From positions 1 through 5,114 of the forward strand of contig CALGWX010000323.1 in the NCBI GenBank assembly GCA_937936215.1: DNA of 5,114 bases, read 5' to 3'. Of the stretch, positions 1 through 5,114 are shown piece by piece. The position numbers and the translations under genes are program-made. The stretch is from an uncultured Burkholderiaceae bacterium. Its GTDB lineage: Bacteria > Pseudomonadota > Gammaproteobacteria > Burkholderiales > Burkholderiaceae_F. Under the pieces are notes generated by a model. It did no database searches, was not told where the DNA came from, and worked only from the letters and a program-made list of their open reading frames with translations. How positions within the stretch are numbered: position 1 is the first letter of the stretch; every line of letters begins with the position of its first letter.

Positions 1-99
1 TACAACGGCAGCCGCGGCCGCGAGGCGTACCCGAATGCGGTGCTCGCGGCCTGGCAGGGCCGCTGGGCGTACGCGCCGCGCCGCCCGGCCATCGGGTAG
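1..99 (+). CDS. C-terminal end of a probable lytic transglycosylase (partial, 5' end outside window)
   Basis: An open frame enters from the left edge in frame 1 and ends at a TAG at 97-99, giving the last 32 residues of a protein. The visible tail begins YNGS and continues with a YPNAVL segment and a W-rich end (AAWQGRW). A YNGS...YP..VL...W tail is what I recall from the end of SLT-type (soluble lytic transglycosylase-like) catalytic domains, which cleave the glycan strands of peptidoglycan in the periplasm. The catalytic glutamate and any signal peptide would lie upstream of the window, so they cannot be checked. The gene converges on ffh. The identity rests on a short tail only; that it is a real coding end is more certain than the family name. 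Confidence 0.5.
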   Translation, partial: YNGSRGREAYPNAVLAAWQGRWAYAPRRPAIG

Positions 100-299
100 G
101 AGGCTGCAAAGCGATCGGCTGCGCGTGCCGGTCTCGTGGCATCAGCCCTTGGTCGCACTCCTCGTTACGGGGCCGCGGCCTACCGCGACCTACGCCCGCG
201 GCGGCAACCTCCCGCCGTTGGACTCGGTGCCCCTCCGTCGCCTCGACCTCGACCCGCTCGCGACGCTTGTCCCACCGCGCCCGGGCGCGGCGGCATTGC
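100..299. other. Intergenic spacer between convergent genes
   Basis: Two hundred bases lie between the TAG of the leftmost gene and the stop codon of ffh. I find no tRNA arms, no small gene with a believable start, and no recognisable protein. The long plus-strand frames crossing it run on into the antisense of ffh and read as Arg/Pro/Ala-rich low-complexity sequence. It holds short GC-rich inverted repeats, for example GGCGG at 200-204 with CCGCC at 212-216 and the palindrome GGCCGCGGCC at 171-180, plus the stronger palindrome near ffh listed separately. A downstream rpsP gene, which follows ffh in E. coli, is absent. Confidence 0.6.
272..293. terminator. GC-rich palindrome next to the ffh stop; possible bidirectional terminator
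   Basis: Positions 275-290 read CCGCGCCCGGGCGCGG, a perfect 16-base self-complementary sequence. The pairing extends to 272-293 with one mismatched pair (A274 with C291). It begins six bases beyond the last base of the ffh stop codon and lies between two convergent genes, where a shared terminator is expected. Neither side has a run of T after the stem, so it is not a textbook intrinsic terminator; it could instead be a 3' stabilising hairpin, or Rho may do the termination. The structure is seen directly and the role is inferred. Confidence 0.35.
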
Positions 300-1691
300 T
301 CAGCGCTTCGGCAACCCCGGCGGCCCGCCGCGCAGGCCGGCGAGCCCGCCCATGGCGCGCATCATCTTCGCCAGCCCGCCCTTTTTCATCTGCTTCATCA
401 TCGCGCGCATCTGCTCGAACTGGCTGAGCAGGCGGTTGACCTCCTGCACCGGCACGCCGCTGCCGGCGGCGATGCGCCGCTTGCGCGAGGCCTTGATGAG
501 TTCCGGCTTCGCCCGCTCAGCCGGCGTCATCGCGTTGATGATGCCTTCGAGCCGGCGAACCTGCCGGTCGGCGTCGTTGTCGTTGATCTGGCCGGCGGCC
601 TTCGCCAGCTGCGCCGGCAGCTTGTCCAGCAAACCGGAGATGCCGCCCATCTTGCGCATCTGGCCGATCTGCTCCTTGAAGTCGTTCAGGTCGAAGCGGT
701 CGCCGGACTGGATCTTCTTGGCCAGCCGTTCGGCGGACTTCAGGTCGACCGCCTTGCGGACGTCCTCGACCAGCGCCACCACGTCGCCCATGCCCAACAC
801 GCGGCCAGCCATGCGCTCGGGGTCGAAGCGCTCCAGGCCGCCGATTTTTTCCGCCACGCCGATGAACTTGATCGGCTTGCCGGTCACATGGCGCACCGAC
901 AGCGCCGCGCCGCCGCGGGCGTCGCCGTCGAGCTTGGTCAGGATGACACCCGTGAGCGGCAGCCGCTCGGCAAAAGCGCGCGCGGTGTTGACCGCGTCCT
1001 GTCCGAGCATGCTGTCGACGACGAACAGGGTCTCGACCGGCTTGAGCGCCGTGTGCAGCGAGGCGACCTCCTGCATCATCGCCTCGTCGATCGCCAGCCG
1101 GCCGGCGGTGTCCACGATCAGCACGTCGAAGTAGTGGCGCCGCGCGTGGTCGAGCGCCCGCTGCGCGATGTCCACCGGCGATTCACCGCCGTGGCTGGGA
1201 AAAAACTGCGCGCCGGCCTGCTGCGCGACGGTCTTCAGCTGCTCGATCGCCGCCGGCCGGTACACGTCGGTGGACACTGCCAGGACCTTCTTGCGACGCT
1301 CGTCGATCAGCCACTTGGCGAGCTTGGCGGCCGTGGTCGTCTTGCCGGCGCCCTGCAGGCCGGCGAGCAGGATCACTGCCGGCGGCTGCACCGCGAGGCT
1401 CAGTTCGCGCTCGGCCGCGGGCAGGTCGCCGCCCATCAGGGCGGTCAGTTCGCGGTGCACGACGCCGACCAGCGCCTGTCCCGGTGTCAGGCTCCCGACG
1501 ACTTCCTCGCCCAGCGCTTTGTCCTTGACCCGGGCGATGAAGTCGCGCACCACGGGCAGGGCAACGTCGGCCTCCAGCAGCGCCAGCCGCACCTCGCGCA
1601 GCATCTCCTGAGTGTTGGCCTCGGTCAGGCGCGCCTGGCCGCGCATCGTCTTGACGATGCGGGAGAGCCGGTCGGTCAACGAATCGAGCAT
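300..1691 (-). CDS. ffh: Signal recognition particle protein Ffh (SRP54 family GTPase)
   Basis: Ffh binds 4.5S RNA to form the bacterial signal recognition particle, which recognises hydrophobic signal sequences on ribosomes and delivers them to the receptor FtsY at the inner membrane. The 463-residue length is close to the usual ~450-460. An N-terminal helical domain (about 1-90) is followed by the G domain: P-loop GLQGAGKT at 111-118, DVYRPAA at 142-148, DTAGR at 194-198 and TKLD at 252-255. RVLGMGD at 297-303 marks the move to the M domain. There, KASRKRRIAAGSG at 400-412 is the RNA-binding signature, and a Met-rich stretch (M428, M431, M432, M435, M443, M444, M447) matches the signal-peptide groove. 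The start MLDSLTDRLSRIVKTMRGQA is a typical Ffh beginning, which fixes the start although no Shine-Dalgarno sequence precedes it. The gene is divergent from the ypjD-like gene, as in E. coli, and nothing visible follows it on its own strand. Confidence 0.98.
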   Translation of the reverse strand: MLDSLTDRLSRIVKTMRGQARLTEANTQEMLREVRLALLEADVALPVVRDFIARVKDKALGEEVVGSLTPGQALVGVVHRELTALMGGDLPAAERELSLAVQPPAVILLAGLQGAGKTTTAAKLAKWLIDERRKKVLAVSTDVYRPAAIEQLKTVAQQAGAQFFPSHGGESPVDIAQRALDHARRHYFDVLIVDTAGRLAIDEAMMQEVASLHTALKPVETLFVVDSMLGQDAVNTARAFAERLPLTGVILTKLDGDARGGAALSVRHVTGKPIKFIGVAEKIGGLERFDPERMAGRVLGMGDVVALVEDVRKAVDLKSAERLAKKIQSGDRFDLNDFKEQIGQMRKMGGISGLLDKLPAQLAKAAGQINDNDADRQVRRLEGIINAMTPAERAKPELIKASRKRRIAAGSGVPVQEVNRLLSQFEQMRAMMKQMKKGGLAKMMRAMGGLAGLRGGPPGLPKR

Positions 1692-1722
1692 GGGCGAGGG
1701 GAGCGCACGCAGGGGGTCCGCG

Positions 1723-1731
1723 TGCTATACA
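1723..1731 (+). promoter_or_regulatory. Candidate extended -10 promoter element for the ypjD-like gene
   Basis: TGCTATACA fits the extended -10 form TGn followed by a TATAAT-like hexamer (TATACA at 1726-1731). No -35 resembling TTGACA is visible at the usual distance, which an extended -10 can tolerate. Transcription would be expected to begin about 6-8 bases after the hexamer, at or just before the ATG at 1739. The short AT-rich patch stands out in otherwise GC-rich DNA. This is inference from sequence alone. Confidence 0.35.
1724..1729 (-). promoter_or_regulatory. Possible -10 element for ffh
   Basis: On the minus strand the same AT-rich patch reads TATAGC, a partial match to the -10 consensus. 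It lies about 32 bases upstream of the ffh ATG and would give a leader of roughly 25 bases. No good -35 is visible upstream, and it would lie inside the start of the divergent gene. The hexamer overlaps the candidate plus-strand -10, so the two promoters could compete. The call is weak. Confidence 0.2.
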
Positions 1732-1738
1732 AGTGCGT

Positions 1739-2575
1739 ATGGCGAGCAGTGCATTCTACGAGGGCGGCGCGGTCGTGGTCGCGGCGGCGTACCTGCTGCT
1801 CGCGTGGTTGACCTGGCGCTCGCTGGCCGCGCCTGAGCGCGCGCACGGCTGGCGCTCGGCGTTGCTGCCGGTGCTGGCGCTCGGGCACGCGACGCTGCTC
1901 GGCTTGGCCATTGGCGGCAGCGGCGAGTTCCGCTTTGGCTTCGCGCACGCGCTGTCGGCGACCCTGCTGTTGGCGGTGCTCGTGCTGTGGATCGAGGGCA
2001 TGTTCGTGCCGGTGCGGGGGCTCGACGTCGTCGTGCTGCCCACCGCGGCGCTGTGCGTGCTGCTGCCGGTGTTCTTTCCGGGGACGGCAATCGCTGCCGG
2101 CGTGGACTCGACGGTGCTGCGGCTGCATCTGCTGGCCGCGATGGCCGCGTACAGCCTGCTGACCATCGCCGCGCTGCATGCGCTGCTGATGGCGTTGCTC
2201 GACCGCCGCCTGCACGCCCCGGCGCTGGCGCCGACGCAGGGGCTGGGGCGGATCTTCAGCCAGGTGCCATCGCTGCTGGCGCTGGAGACGCTGCTGTTCC
2301 GGCTGATCTGGGCCGGCTTCATCCTGCTGACGGCAACGCTGGCGAGCGGCGTCTTCTTCTCCGAGCAGCTGTTCGGGCGCGCCCTGCGTTTCGAGCACAA
2401 GACGGTGTTCACGATCGCGTCCTGGCTGGTGTTCGCGGCGCTGCTGGCCGGCCGCGTCATCTTCGGCTGGCGCGGCCGCACCGCGCTGCGATGGACTTTC
2501 GCCGGCTTCCTGATGCTGCTGCTCGCTTACGTCGGCAGCCGCTTCGTGCTCGAGGTCGTGCTGGGGCGCCTCTAG
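1739..2575 (+). CDS. ypjD: YpjD-like inner membrane protein, CcsA/cytochrome c assembly family
   Basis: This 278-residue protein is almost entirely hydrophobic, with about eight predicted membrane helices. It matches the YpjD/CcsA-like group (cytochrome c assembly protein fold) in length (E. coli YpjD is about 263 residues), helix layout and two histidine sites: H130 in RLHLLAAMAAYSLL and H220 in FEHKTVFTIASWL. In true CcsA/CcmC proteins such histidines handle haem; I see no tryptophan-rich WWD haem motif, so a haem role is unproven and the cellular job is unclear. E. coli ypjD also sits divergent from ffh, which supports orthology. The ATG at 1739 is preferred; a GTG at 1733 in the same frame would add two residues. 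Neither has a well-placed Shine-Dalgarno sequence (AGGGGG at 1711-1716 is too far away). The TAG stop directly abuts the next ATG. Confidence 0.88.
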   Translation: MASSAFYEGGAVVVAAAYLLLAWLTWRSLAAPERAHGWRSALLPVLALGHATLLGLAIGGSGEFRFGFAHALSATLLLAVLVLWIEGMFVPVRGLDVVVLPTAALCVLLPVFFPGTAIAAGVDSTVLRLHLLAAMAAYSLLTIAALHALLMALLDRRLHAPALAPTQGLGRIFSQVPSLLALETLLFRLIWAGFILLTATLASGVFFSEQLFGRALRFEHKTVFTIASWLVFAALLAGRVIFGWRGRTALRWTFAGFLMLLLAYVGSRFVLEVVLGRL

Positions 2576-2812
2576 ATGGGTCGCATCGTTTTCTTCATTC
2601 TGCTCGCCCTGGGGCTTTACGTCGCCTATCGCCTCTGGCGCGCCGGGCAACGCCGGGATCATGCCGGTCGCGACGAGCGCTCGCCACCGAGTGCCGAGCC
2701 GATGGTCCGCTGCGAGCATTGCGGCCTGAACGTGCCGCAATCCGAGGCGCTGGCCGACGGCGGCCGCTGGTTCTGCAGCGAGGCGCACCGCCGCCTGCAG
2801 CGGGGCGCATGA
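2576..2812 (+). CDS. PP0621-family small membrane-anchored protein with a putative zinc ribbon
   Basis: This 78-residue protein starts at an ATG directly after the TAG of the ypjD-like gene, so translational coupling is likely. Residues 3-21 form one hydrophobic helix (IVFFILLALGLYVAYRLW), followed by a charged linker. A compact C-terminal module holds C46 and C49 (VRCEHCG), then C67 (RWFCSEAH) and H71, a CxxC-X17-CxxxH arrangement suited to binding one zinc ion. The PMVRCEHCG...GRWFCSEAH wording matches the PP0621 family of uncharacterised proteins as I recall it. The N-in orientation suggested by the positive charges after the helix is not clear-cut. The function is unknown; position suggests a link to the membrane gene before it or to PilS-PilR after it. 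The TGA overlaps a downstream ATG (ATGA at 2809-2812) that opens only a dubious short frame. Confidence 0.85.
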   Translation: MGRIVFFILLALGLYVAYRLWRAGQRRDHAGRDERSPPSAEPMVRCEHCGLNVPQSEALADGGRWFCSEAHRRLQRGA

Positions 2813-2881
2813 GTCTCGCCAGTCGCGCGGGCATGAGCAAGGGGCTGGCAACGGGCCGCCCGAGGCTGCTGCCATGGCGGC

Positions 2882-2933
2882 CCGCGGCGGGGTGCCGTCG
2901 CTTGCGGCCTCGGCCGCCCGCCGCGGCGGGGTG
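2882..2933. repeat. 13-bp direct repeat just upstream of or within the start of pilS
   Basis: CCGCGGCGGGGTG occurs at 2882-2894 and again at 2921-2933, exactly 39 bases apart, so both copies lie in the same reading frame as pilS. If translation starts at 2874 they encode two RGGV motifs. The second copy overlaps the palindrome CCGCCGCGGCGG (2918-2929), which could fold into a hairpin seven bases before the ATG at 2937. In DNA this GC-rich the repeat could be chance. Confidence 0.45.
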
Positions 2934-2936
2934 GCG

Positions 2937-4598
2937 ATGAGCGCAGTGCGTTCGATCTACCGAGACGACGACGCCGCGGCGCCGCCCTGGCGCACGCTGC
3001 AGTACCTCGGGCTGGCGCGCCTGGTCATCTCGATCGGCCTGCTGTTGGCGATTGCCGCGCTGGGCGCGAACATCCGCGGTTGGTCGACGCCCGCGTACAT
3101 CGCCGGGGCGGCCGTGTACTTTGCCGGCGCCGCGGCGCTGTCGGCGGCGGCGCTGTACCTGCGTCGGCGGCCGATGGTCCACGTCGCGGCGCAGATCGCC
3201 TTCGACCTCGTGCTGATCTCGGCGCTGATGATCGCCAGCGGCGGCCTGCGCTCGGGGCTCGTGGTGCTGTACCTGCTGCCGCTGGCGGGCGCCTCCCTGC
3301 TGCTGCCGACCGTGCCGGTGTTCTTCGTCTGCTCGCTGGCGGTGATCACCATATTGCTCGACACCCTGGCGCGAACGCTCACCGCGGCGGGCGCCGAGGC
3401 GTCGCTGTTCGAGGCGGGGCTCTATGGGGCGATGATGTTCGCCATCACCGCGCTGCTGCGGTTGCTGGCGCAACGGCTGGCGGCCCAGGAGCAGCTGGCA
3501 CAGGAGCGGGGCCGCAACCTGCACAACCAGCTGGCGATCAACCGCCTGGTCATCGCCCAGCTGGAGCAGGGGGTCGTCGTCGTCGACGCCGACACCCGCG
3601 TGCGCGCGAACAACCGCGCCGCGCGGGTGCTGATCGGCATGAAACCGGAGGCGCAGCTGACCGGCGAGCGGCTCGGGGACTTCGGCCACCTGTCCCCGCT
3701 GGTGACGGCGTACCGGCGCTGGCTCGCCGGCGAAAGCGGTGCCGGGGCGCGGACGCCGAGCGTGGTCGAGCTGCCCGATCTGCGGCTGCGCGCCCGCTTC
3801 GTGCAGCCCGCGGCGGTGGACAGCGGCGAGTTCCTGATCTTCCTGGAGGACCAGCGGGCGCTGGACGAACGCGCCCAGCAGCTGAAGCTCGCCTCGATGG
3901 GGCGGCTGACCGCCTCCATCGCGCACGAGATCCGCAACCCGCTGGCGGCGATCAGCCACGCCAGCCAGCTACTGATCGAGGACGCACACGACGCGGGCCT
4001 GCAACGGCTGGCCGCCATCGTGCGTGAGAACACGGCGCGCTTGAATCGGCTGGTCGACGACATCCTGCGGGTGGCCCGCCGCGAGGCGCCGCTGGGCGAC
4101 GTCATCGAGCTCGCCGCGTTTCTGGCCGAGTGGCTGCAGGAGTTCGTCCGCGACCGCCCGCAGGCGCAGGGGCGGATCGCGCTGGAAGCCCCGTTGGCGG
4201 CCGAGGTCAAGTTCGAGCGCTCGCACCTGCGGCAAGTGCTGTACAACCTGGTCGACAACGCGCTGCGCTACGCGAGCGACGCCCCCGGGGCGGTGCGGCT
4301 GCGGGTGGCGAACGAGGGCGGGCGGGTGGCGCTGTGGGTGCTCGACGATGGCCCGGGGGTCGCGGAGAGCGCCCGCCCGTCGCTGTTCGAGCCGTTCCAC
4401 ACCACCCACGCGGCCGGCACTGGCCTGGGGCTGTACATCGCGCGCGAGTTCTGCGTGGCCAACCAGTGCCAGATGGCTTACGACGAACTGCGGATGCTGG
4501 ACGGCTCCTCCTGTCACGGCTTCGTCGTACGCTTCGGTGCGGCGCCGGCGGAGCAGGACACGGCCGAGGCCCTCGACACCATGATCCCCAATGACTGA
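2937..4598 (+). CDS. pilS: PilS, sensor histidine kinase of the PilS-PilR two-component system (type IV pili)
   Basis: PilS is a polytopic inner-membrane kinase that autophosphorylates on histidine and passes phosphate to PilR to control pilin transcription. From the ATG at 2937 it has 553 residues (P. aeruginosa PilS is about 530). About six membrane helices fill residues 22-178, followed by a linker and a PAS-like domain (about 200-305). The dimerisation domain has the H-box SIAHEIRNPLAAISHASQLL (328-347, phospho-acceptor H330). The ATPase domain shows the N-box LYNLVDNALRY (435-445), DDGPGV (470-475), FEPFHTT (484-490) and GTGLGLYIARE (494-504). The H-box wording and GLGLYIARE followed by CVANQ are typical of PilS rather than other kinases. 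The start is uncertain: an in-frame ATG at 2874 has a better-placed GAGG (2862-2865) and would add 21 Arg/Gly/Ala-rich residues; 2937 has GGGGTGG close by and gives the short cytoplasmic lead expected. It overlaps pilR by 8 bases. Confidence 0.93.
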   Translation: MSAVRSIYRDDDAAAPPWRTLQYLGLARLVISIGLLLAIAALGANIRGWSTPAYIAGAAVYFAGAAALSAAALYLRRRPMVHVAAQIAFDLVLISALMIASGGLRSGLVVLYLLPLAGASLLLPTVPVFFVCSLAVITILLDTLARTLTAAGAEASLFEAGLYGAMMFAITALLRLLAQRLAAQEQLAQERGRNLHNQLAINRLVIAQLEQGVVVVDADTRVRANNRAARVLIGMKPEAQLTGERLGDFGHLSPLVTAYRRWLAGESGAGARTPSVVELPDLRLRARFVQPAAVDSGEFLIFLEDQRALDERAQQLKLASMGRLTASIAHEIRNPLAAISHASQLLIEDAHDAGLQRLAAIVRENTARLNRLVDDILRVARREAPLGDVIELAAFLAEWLQEFVRDRPQAQGRIALEAPLAAEVKFERSHLRQVLYNLVDNALRYASDAPGAVRLRVANEGGRVALWVLDDGPGVAESARPSLFEPFHTTHAAGTGLGLYIAREFCVANQCQMAYDELRMLDGSSCHGFVVRFGAAPAEQDTAEALDTMIPND

Positions 4599-5114
4599 AG
4601 CCCGGTTTGCCGCTGGCGACGCCGTGGCCGAGCGGCGGCTTCCCGCCGTGCTCGTGGTCGACGATGAGGCGGACCTGCGCGAACTGCTGTCGCTCACGCT
4701 CGGCCGCCTCGGCCTGGACGTCGACATGGCCGACAGCGTCGGCGCGGCGCGCGAGCTGCTGTCGCGCCACCGTTATGCGCTCTGCCTGACCGACATGCGG
4801 CTGCCGGACGGCTCTGGCCTGGAACTGGTGCAGCAGGTGGCCGCGCGCGGCGAGACCCCGATTGCGGTGATCACCGCCTATGGCAGCGCCGAGAACGCGG
4901 TGGCGGCGCTGAAGGCGGGCGCCTTCGACTACCTGGCCAAGCCCGTCGAGATCGACCAGTTGCGGCTGCTGGTGCGTTCGGCGCTGGCACGGCCGGCCGA
5001 AGGCGCCGCGCCGCAGGTGCCGCCGGCTCGGGCGATCGACCGGCTGCGCGGCAACGCGCCGTCGATGCAGCAGCTGCGGGCGATGATCGCGCGACTCGCC
5101 CGCAGCATGGCGCC
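4591..5114 (+). CDS. pilR: PilR, sigma-54-dependent response regulator (partial, 3' end outside window)
   Basis: PilR is the cytoplasmic partner of PilS; when phosphorylated it activates RpoN (sigma-54) promoters, classically that of the major pilin gene. The visible 174 residues contain a full receiver domain (about 18-133): acidic pair D24-D25 (VLVVDDEADLR), phospho-acceptor D68 (LTDMRLPDGSGLELV), the switch threonine T95 (VITAYGSAENAV) and K117 (AFDYLAKPVE). After a Pro/Ala-rich linker comes LRGNAPSMQQLRAMIARLAR (152-171), the typical entry to a sigma-54 AAA+ domain, and the window ends in RSMA just before the expected Walker A motif. The ATPase and DNA-binding domains are therefore not seen. 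The ATG lies 8 bases inside the end of pilS, with no strong Shine-Dalgarno sequence, so it is probably translated by coupling. A downstream in-frame GTG at 4624 is a weaker alternative start. NtrC-family regulators look similar; the pairing with PilS decides the name. Confidence 0.92.
   Translation, partial: MTEARFAAGDAVAERRLPAVLVVDDEADLRELLSLTLGRLGLDVDMADSVGAARELLSRHRYALCLTDMRLPDGSGLELVQQVAARGETPIAVITAYGSAENAVAALKAGAFDYLAKPVEIDQLRLLVRSALARPAEGAAPQVPPARAIDRLRGNAPSMQQLRAMIARLARSMA

Noticed and set aside
100..299. tRNA or other structured RNA gene in the spacer
   Set aside because: No T-arm consensus, acceptor stem pairing or CCA end could be found on either strand. Only short GC-rich inverted repeats are present.
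267..1811. Long plus-strand open frame (514 codons) opposite ffh, plus a second one at 136-1134
   Set aside because: Both lie antisense to ffh. The products are rich in His, Arg, Ala and Gln or in Ser and Arg, with no recognisable domain, as expected for shadows of a GC-rich coding strand, while ffh has every family motif in frame.
1676..2875. Minus-strand open frame of 399 codons opposite the ypjD-like and PP0621 genes, with further frames at 1725-2090 and 1756-2481
   Set aside because: The products are Gln/Arg/His-rich low-complexity shadows. The plus strand encodes a coherent multi-helix membrane protein and a zinc-ribbon-like protein.
2813..2936. Separate promoter for pilS-pilR
   Set aside because: The gap is uniformly GC-rich with no -10, -35 or sigma-54 (GG-N10-GC with TGGC...TTGC) pattern that I could support.
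1987..2940. Plus-strand open frame of 317 codons overlapping the ypjD-like and PP0621 genes
   Set aside because: It is an Arg/Ala/Gly-rich out-of-frame shadow. Only its last 43 codons, after the ATG at 2809, are discussed, as a low-confidence finding.
2595..3959. Minus-strand open frame of 454 codons opposite the PP0621 gene and pilS, and similar minus-strand frames up to 4770
   Set aside because: They lie antisense to clear PilS and PilR motifs, and their compositions (Arg, Gln, His, Asp repeats) are typical of GC-rich shadows.

Overview
This window is ordinary chromosomal housekeeping DNA from a very GC-rich Gram-negative bacterium, most likely a betaproteobacterium. That lineage is inferred from the wording of the Ffh and PilS proteins, the gene order (ffh, ypjD-like gene, PP0621-family gene, pilS, pilR), and the lack of an rpsP gene right after ffh. 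No mobile element, CRISPR array, tRNA or rRNA was seen.

Layout. Positions 1-99 hold the last 32 codons of a plus-strand gene, probably a lytic transglycosylase. A ~200-base spacer follows, with a strong palindrome next to the ffh stop. It separates that gene from ffh, which runs on the minus strand (300-1691), so the two genes converge. A 47-base divergent spacer (1692-1738) then separates ffh from a plus-strand run: a YpjD/CcsA-like membrane protein (1739-2575), a small membrane-anchored putative zinc-ribbon protein of the PP0621 family (2576-2812), the PilS sensor kinase (2937-4598, or from 2874), and the start of the PilR sigma-54 activator (4591 to beyond the window end).

How the genes work together. 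Ffh is the protein part of the signal recognition particle and targets membrane proteins to the inner membrane. The YpjD-like and PP0621 genes abut (TAG followed directly by ATG) and are probably co-translated; neither has a well-defined function. PilS and PilR overlap by 8 bases and form a classic two-component pair, which in studied relatives drives sigma-54-dependent transcription of the pilin gene for type IV pili.

The most useful second-look points are: the divergent spacer, where an extended -10 element lies so close to the ypjD-like start that its mRNA may be leaderless; the uncertain PilS start, with a 13-bp in-frame direct repeat and an odd 43-codon ORF joined to both neighbours by ATGA overlaps; and the palindrome between the convergent genes. 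I see no convincing new biological system here.
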